Shown here piece after piece: positions 59,631 to 64,000 of a stretch of DNA of 64,000 nucleotides (its first letter is position 1; every line of letters begins with the position of its first letter). The stretch is from Streptomyces poonensis (GTDB taxonomy: Bacteria > Actinomycetota > Actinomycetes > Streptomycetales > Streptomycetaceae): the NCBI RefSeq assembly GCF_014650915.1, contig NZ_BMVW01000001.1, positions 248,001 to 312,000 on the forward strand, in the 5' to 3' direction. The notes beneath the pieces were generated by a model, which did not search any database, was not told where the DNA came from, and saw only the letters and a program-made list of their open reading frames with translations. The position numbers and the translations under genes are program-made.

Positions 59631-62600
59631 GTGCGGGGCTACGAACGCCAGGAGCGAGAGCCGGCGGCTGACGTCGACCACCTCTCTCGGTTCGAGGCCG
59701 AGATGGATCGGCTGAAGACCGAGCGGGAGAAGGCGATCCAGCACGCCGAGGACCTCGGCTACCAGGTCGAGGTGCTGCGCGCCAAGCTGCACGAGGCGCG
59801 CCGCTCCCTCATGTCCCGGCCCGCCTACGACGGCGGCGATCTCGGCTACCAGGCCGAGCAGATGCTGCGCCAGGCGCAGGTGCAGGCCGACCAGCTGCGC
59901 GCCGAGGCCGAGCGCGAGCTCAGCCAGGCCCGCGCGCAGACGCAGCGCATCCTCCAGGAGCACGCCGAGCAGGCCGCCCGGCTCCAGGCCGAGCTGCACC
60001 AGGAGGCGGTCACCCGCCGCCAGCAGCTCGACCAGGAGCTCGCCGAGCGCCGGCAGACCGTCGAGTCGCACGTCAACGAGAACGTCGCCTGGGCCGAGCA
60101 GCTGCGCGCCCGCACCGAGCAGCAGGCCCGCCGGCTCCTCGACGAGTCCCGTGCCGAGGCCGAGCAGGCGCTGGCCGCCGCCCGCGCGGAGGCCGAGCGG
60201 GTCGCCGCCGAGGCCCGCCAGCGGATGCAGGGCGAGGCGGAGGCCGCCCGCGCGGAGGCCGACCAGCTCCTGCGCCGGGCCCGCGCGGACGCCGAACGGC
60301 TGCTGAACGCCGCCTCCGCGCAGGCCCAGGAGGCCACCGAGCACGCCGAGCAGCTGCGCTCCGCCTCCGCGAGCGAGTCGGACACCGCCCGCCGCCAGGC
60401 CGGCGAGCTGAGCCGCGCCGCCGAGCAGCGCATGGCGGAGGCCGAGACGGCGCTGCGCGAGGCCCGCTCCGAGGCCGACAAGGTGGTCGCCGAGGCCAAG
60501 GAGGCCGCGGCCAAGGCCCTGGCGAGTGCCGAGTCGACGAACGAGCAGCGCACCCGCACCGCCAAGGAGCAGGTCGCCCGGCTGGTCGGCGAGGCCACCA
60601 AGGAGGCCGAGGCGACCAAGGCGGACGCCGAGCAGCTCGTCGCGGACGCCAGAGCCGAGGCCGAGAAGATCGTCGCCGAGGCCGCCGAGAAGGCCCGCTC
60701 GATCACCGCCGAGGAGACCGCCTCCCAGCTGTCGAAGGCGGCGAGAACCGCCGAGGACGTCCTCAACAAGGCGTCGGAGGACGCCAAGAAGACCACGAAG
60801 GCCGCCGCCGAGGAGGCCGAGCGCATCCGCACGGAGGCGGAGGCCGAGGCGGACCGGCTGCGGGCCGAGGCGCACGACATCGCCGAGCAGCTCAAGGGCG
60901 CGGCGAAGGACGACACCAAGGAGTACCGCGCCAAGACGGTCGAGCTTCAGGAGGAGGCGCGCCGGCTGCGCGGCGAGGCCGAGCAGCTGCGGTCCGAGGC
61001 GGTCGCCGAGGGCGAGCGCATCCGCTCCGAGGCGCGGCGCGAGGCCGTCCAGCAGATCGAGGAGGCGGCGAAGACCGCCGAGGAGCTGCTCGCCAAGGCC
61101 AAGGCGGACGCGGACGAGATGCGCGGCACGGCCACGGCGGACAGCGAGAAGGTCCGCACCGAGGCCATCGAGCGGGCCACGACGCTGCGCCGCCAGGCCG
61201 AGGAGACCCTGGAGCGCACCCGCGAGGAGGCCGAGCGGCACCGCGCGGAGGCCGAGGAGCGGTCCGAGGCCGTGAAGGCCGAGGCCGAGCGGGCGGCCCG
61301 CGAGCTGCGTGAGGAGACCGAGCGCGCTGTCGCGGCCCGCCAGGCGGAGGCCGAGACGGAGCTGACCCGGCTGCAGACCGAGGCGGAGTCCCGGCTGGCC
61401 TCGGCCGAGCAGGCGCTCACCGACGCCCGCGCGGAGGCCGAGCGCATCCGCCGCGAGGCGGGTGAGGAGAGCGACCGGCTGCGCTCCGAGGCCGCCGAGC
61501 GGAGCCGTACGCTCCAGGCGCAGGCCGAGGCGGAGGCCCAGCGGCTGCGCGACGAGGCCGCCTCCGACGCGTCCGCCTCGCGGGCCGAGGGCGAGGCCGT
61601 CGCCGTACGGCTGCGCACGGAGGCCGCCACCGAGGCGGAGCGGCTGAGGTCCGAGGCGCAGGAGACCGCCGACCGGGTACGGGCCGAGGCCCAGGCCGCG
61701 GCCGAGCGGCTGGCGGCCGAGAGCGCCGAGACGCTGGCCGCCGCGCAGGAGGAGGCCGCCCGGCGCCGCCGCGAGGCCGAGGAACTCCTCGGATCCGCAC
61801 GGCAGGAGGCCGACCAGGAGCGCGAGCGGGCCCGCGAGCAGAGCGAGGAGCTGCTGGCCTCGGCGCGCAAGCGCGTGGAGGAGGCCGAGGCCGAGGCGAC
61901 ACGGCTGGTCGAGGAGGCCGACCGGCGGGCCACCGAGATGGTGTCGGCCGCCGAACAGCACGCCCAGCAGGTGCGCGACTCCGTGGCCGGGCTGCACGAG
62001 CAGGCCCAGGAGGAGATCACGGGCCTGCGCAGCGCCGCCGAGCACGCGGCCGAGCGCACGCGCACCGAGGCGCAGGACGAGGCCGACCGGGTCCGCTCCG
62101 ACGCCTACGCGGAGCGGGAGCGGGCCGGCGAGGACGCTGCCCGGGTCCGGCGCGAGGCGGCCGAGGAGGCGGAGGCCGCCAAGTCCCTGGCCGAGCGCAC
62201 CGTTTCGGAGGCGCTCACCGAGGCCGAGCGGATGCGCTCGGAGGCCGCGGAGGAGGCCCAGCGCGTTCGTACCGAGGCGTCCGAGCACGCCCAGCGGGTC
62301 CGTACCGAGGCCTCGGACACCATCGCGAAGGCCGAGCAGGACGCCACGCGCACCCGGGCGGAGGCCCGCGAGGACGCGAACCGCATCCGCTCGGACGCGG
62401 CCGCGCAGGCCGACACGCTCATCACGGAGGCGGCCGCCGAGGCGGAGCGCCTCACCACCGAGACGGCGGCGGAGACCGAGCGGGTACGTGCCGAGTCGAC
62501 GGCGAAGGCCGAGCGGCTGATCGCGGACGCGACCGGCGACGCCGAGCGGCTGCGGGCCGAGGCGTCGGAGGCGGTGGCCTCGGCGCAGCAGCACGCGGAG

Positions 62601-63509
62601 CGGACGCGTGACGAGGCCGGGCGGATCAAGGTGGAGGCCGAGGCCGAGGCGGAGCGGATCACCGCGGCCGCGCGCGAGGAGGCCGAGCGGACGCTGGACG
62701 AGGCGCGCAAGGACGCCAACAAGCGGCGCTCCGAGGCCGCCGAGCAGGTCGACAAGCTCATCACGGAGACCGCGGGCGAGGCCGACAAGCTGATCTCGGA
62801 GGCGCAGGCGACCGCGCTGAAGACGACCGCGGACGCCGAGGCGCAGGCCGACACGATGGTCGGCGCCGCCCGCAAGGAGGCCGACCGGCTGGTCAAGGAA
62901 GCGACCGTGGAGGGCAACTCCCGGGTGGAGAAGGCCCGTGCGGACGCGGACGAGCTGCTGGTCGGGGCGCGCCGGGACGCGACCGCGATCCGGGAGCGCG
63001 CCGAGGAGCTGCGCGACCGCATCACGACCGAGATCGAGGAGCTGCACGAGCGGGCCCGCCGCGAGTCGGCCGAGACGATGAAGGCGGCGGGCGACCGGTG
63101 CGACGCCCTCATCAAGGCCGCCGAGGAGCAGCTGGCGAAGGCCCAGGCCAAGGCGAAGGAGATCGTCTCCGAGGCCAACTCCGAGGCGGGCAAGGTGCGG
63201 ATCGCCGCCGTCAAGAAGGCCGAGGCGCTGCTCAAGGAGGCCGAGCAGAAGAAGTCCACGCTCGTCCGCGAGGCCGAGGAGCTCAAGGCGGAGGCGATCC
63301 GCGAGGCGAAGCGCACCGTCGAGGAGGGCAAGCGCGAGCTGGAGATCCTGGTCCGGCGCCGTGAGGACATCAACGCGGAGATCTCGCGTGTCCAGGACGT
63401 CCTGGAGGCGCTGGAGTCCTTCGAGGCCCCGTCGGGCAGCAAGGACGGTGTTAAGGCCGGCGCCGCCGCAGGTGTCACCCGTTCGGGTGGCAAGGCATCA
63501 GACGCCTAA
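59631..63509 (+). CDS. scy: Scy, long coiled-coil organiser of the hyphal tip
   Basis: 1292 aa. Almost the entire protein is predicted coiled coil, rich in Ala, Glu and Arg, with many near-repeats of AEAERLRAEA-type units. The N-terminus (MRGYERQEREPAADVDHLSRFEAEMDRLKTEREKAIQHAEDLGYQVEVLRAKL) is DivIVA-like and identifies it as Scy, the scaffold that, with DivIVA and FilP, marks sites of polar growth. GTG 59631 was chosen because the region upstream is non-coding in composition; TTG 59601 is the alternative. The C-terminus (about 1180-1270) is Lys-rich and ends in a Gly/Ser tail. S. coelicolor Scy is about 1326 aa (from memory), so repeat number may differ. Confidence 0.94.
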   Translation: MRGYERQEREPAADVDHLSRFEAEMDRLKTEREKAIQHAEDLGYQVEVLRAKLHEARRSLMSRPAYDGGDLGYQAEQMLRQAQVQADQLRAEAERELSQARAQTQRILQEHAEQAARLQAELHQEAVTRRQQLDQELAERRQTVESHVNENVAWAEQLRARTEQQARRLLDESRAEAEQALAAARAEAERVAAEARQRMQGEAEAARAEADQLLRRARADAERLLNAASAQAQEATEHAEQLRSASASESDTARRQAGELSRAAEQRMAEAETALREARSEADKVVAEAKEAAAKALASAESTNEQRTRTAKEQVARLVGEATKEAEATKADAEQLVADARAEAEKIVAEAAEKARSITAEETASQLSKAARTAEDVLNKASEDAKKTTKAAAEEAERIRTEAEAEADRLRAEAHDIAEQLKGAAKDDTKEYRAKTVELQEEARRLRGEAEQLRSEAVAEGERIRSEARREAVQQIEEAAKTAEELLAKAKADADEMRGTATADSEKVRTEAIERATTLRRQAEETLERTREEAERHRAEAEERSEAVKAEAERAARELREETERAVAARQAEAETELTRLQTEAESRLASAEQALTDARAEAERIRREAGEESDRLRSEAAERSRTLQAQAEAEAQRLRDEAASDASASRAEGEAVAVRLRTEAATEAERLRSEAQETADRVRAEAQAAAERLAAESAETLAAAQEEAARRRREAEELLGSARQEADQERERAREQSEELLASARKRVEEAEAEATRLVEEADRRATEMVSAAEQHAQQVRDSVAGLHEQAQEEITGLRSAAEHAAERTRTEAQDEADRVRSDAYAERERAGEDAARVRREAAEEAEAAKSLAERTVSEALTEAERMRSEAAEEAQRVRTEASEHAQRVRTEASDTIAKAEQDATRTRAEAREDANRIRSDAAAQADTLITEAAAEAERLTTETAAETERVRAESTAKAERLIADATGDAERLRAEASEAVASAQQHAERTRDEAGRIKVEAEAEAERITAAAREEAERTLDEARKDANKRRSEAAEQVDKLITETAGEADKLISEAQATALKTTADAEAQADTMVGAARKEADRLVKEATVEGNSRVEKARADADELLVGARRDATAIRERAEELRDRITTEIEELHERARRESAETMKAAGDRCDALIKAAEEQLAKAQAKAKEIVSEANSEAGKVRIAAVKKAEALLKEAEQKKSTLVREAEELKAEAIREAKRTVEEGKRELEILVRRREDINAEISRVQDVLEALESFEAPSGSKDGVKAGAAAGVTRSGGKASDA

Positions 63510-63519
63510 CGAGGTGAGG

Positions 63520-63545
63520 ATGAGGCGGGTACGGTCCCGCCTCAT
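63520..63545 (+). terminator. Hairpin terminator after scy
   Basis: A perfect 10-bp stem ATGAGGCGGG/CCCGCCTCAT with a 6-nt loop, just after the stop codon. Confidence 0.8.
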
Positions 63546-63858
63546 TCGCCCCGACTTTCGGATGCACGGTGTCAAGGTTTCGTGACCTGAGGTAACTTGG
63601 GCCATCGGCCGCAGTGGCAGGAGTACACGCGGGTGGCTCGGGAGGGCCCTGATCTCCCCGGTGCCGCCCGGACGGGAGGCGCCGCGTCGCATTCACCGGG
63701 AATTTCAACACATACACCCCCCGGCAAGTCCTTCCCTCGGCCGACCACCCAAAAGGGGTGTCATTCTCCAGATCAAACGCGCATCTGCTCGATGACACGC
63801 CGCTTTGCCCCCTAGGATTCCCCTTATCACCTCACCGGTCTCTTTCGACAGGAACCCC
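63546..63858 (+). other. 313-bp filP upstream region
   Basis: Contains a -10 candidate TAGGAT (63813-63818) without a convincing -35 and a small CACCC/GGGTG inverted repeat near 63743. No gene. AGGA precedes the filP ATG by 8 nt. Confidence 0.5.
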
Positions 63859-64000
63859 ATGAGCGACACTTCCCCCTACGGCTTCGAGCTTGTGCGGCGT
63901 GGGTACGACCGCGCTCAGGTGGACGAACGCATTTCGAAGCTCGTCTCCGACCGTGACAGTGCTCTGGCCCGTATCACTGCTCTGGAAAAGCGCATCGAGG
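63859..64000 (+). CDS. filP: FilP, intermediate-filament-like coiled-coil protein (3' end cut off)
   Basis: The first 47 residues are visible: MSDTSPYGFELVRRGYDRAQ followed by the start of a coiled coil (VDERISKLVSDRDSALARITALEKRIE). The YGFELVRRGYDRAQVDERI segment is the DivIVA-like N-terminal motif of FilP. FilP forms cytoskeletal filaments that give hyphae rigidity and works with Scy and DivIVA. The gene is separated from scy by a terminator and its own promoter region. Confidence 0.9.
   Translation, partial: MSDTSPYGFELVRRGYDRAQVDERISKLVSDRDSALARITALEKRIE

Noticed and set aside
59376..63047. 1223-residue open frame antisense to scy
   Set aside because: It mirrors the scy repeats and has Leu/Gly-rich low-complexity translation. 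Codon bias strongly favours the scy strand.

Overview
This 64 kb window is chromosomal DNA of a high-GC actinomycete, almost certainly a Streptomyces. The evidence is very strong third-position GC bias, frequent GTG starts, apparently leaderless genes with a TANNNT box 6-8 nt before the start codon, the coiled-coil hyphal-growth genes scy and filP, the GlgE/TreS/Pep2/GlgB maltosyl-phosphate pathway, and only one in-frame TTA (bldA) codon noticed in about 50 genes. From memory, much of the gene order resembles the S. coelicolor SCO5450-to-SCO5396 stretch. I did not check this against a database. No rRNA, tRNA, CRISPR array, insertion sequence, prophage or origin was seen.

Layout. 1-5.6 kb: end of an ABC exporter, a divergent terpene-synthase-like gene, a secreted M4 metalloprotease and a DUF1990 gene. 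5.6-18.4 kb: storage-carbon block. glgP lies opposite glgE-treS, then pep2 (maltokinase) and glgB, with a secreted subtilisin between glgP and glgE. 18.4-21.8 kb: a HelD/UvrD-like helicase carrying two in-frame repeat insertions, then a merR-thioredoxin pair with a palindromic operator. 21.9-29.4 kb: dctA opposite a CitA/DcuS-type two-component system, then a CUT1 sugar ABC system without its own ATPase. 29.5-36.5 kb: an HTH regulator and central carbon genes pfkA, pta-ackA and pyk. 36.6-41.9 kb: a three-gene cell-envelope module (DUF6230, DUF6114, acidic surface protein), a CnoX-like thioredoxin-TPR protein and a TetR regulator. 41.8-44.5 kb: icmA (isobutyryl-CoA mutase large subunit) behind a perfect 22-bp palindrome, a DUF3817 protein and a MarR regulator. 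44.8-49.7 kb: a GH6 hydrolase, GlxA-type copper radical oxidase and CslA-type GT2 synthase, i.e. a surface beta-glucan locus. 50.2-53.6 kb: MTH1187 and DUF3817 genes, a triple AIM24 operon and a MarR regulator. 53.6-56.6 kb: an OmpR-type two-component system opposite a secreted PepSY protein. 56.6-59.4 kb: meaB, thiolase and methylmalonyl-CoA epimerase. 59.6-64 kb: scy and the start of filP.

How it fits together. Glycogen and trehalose are interconverted through TreS, Pep2, GlgE, GlgB and GlgP. pfkA, pyk, pta and ackA handle the glycolysis-to-acetate flow. IcmA, MeaB, thiolase and Mce handle branched and C3/C4 acyl-CoAs. CslA/GlxA/GH6 and Scy/FilP both belong to tip growth. The most unusual items are a histone-like Lys/Ala tail on GlgB, repetitive palindromic elements inserted in frame into the helicase (twice) and pta (once), a TTA codon in pep2, the icmA palindrome, and the triple AIM24 and DUF6230/DUF6114 modules of unknown function.
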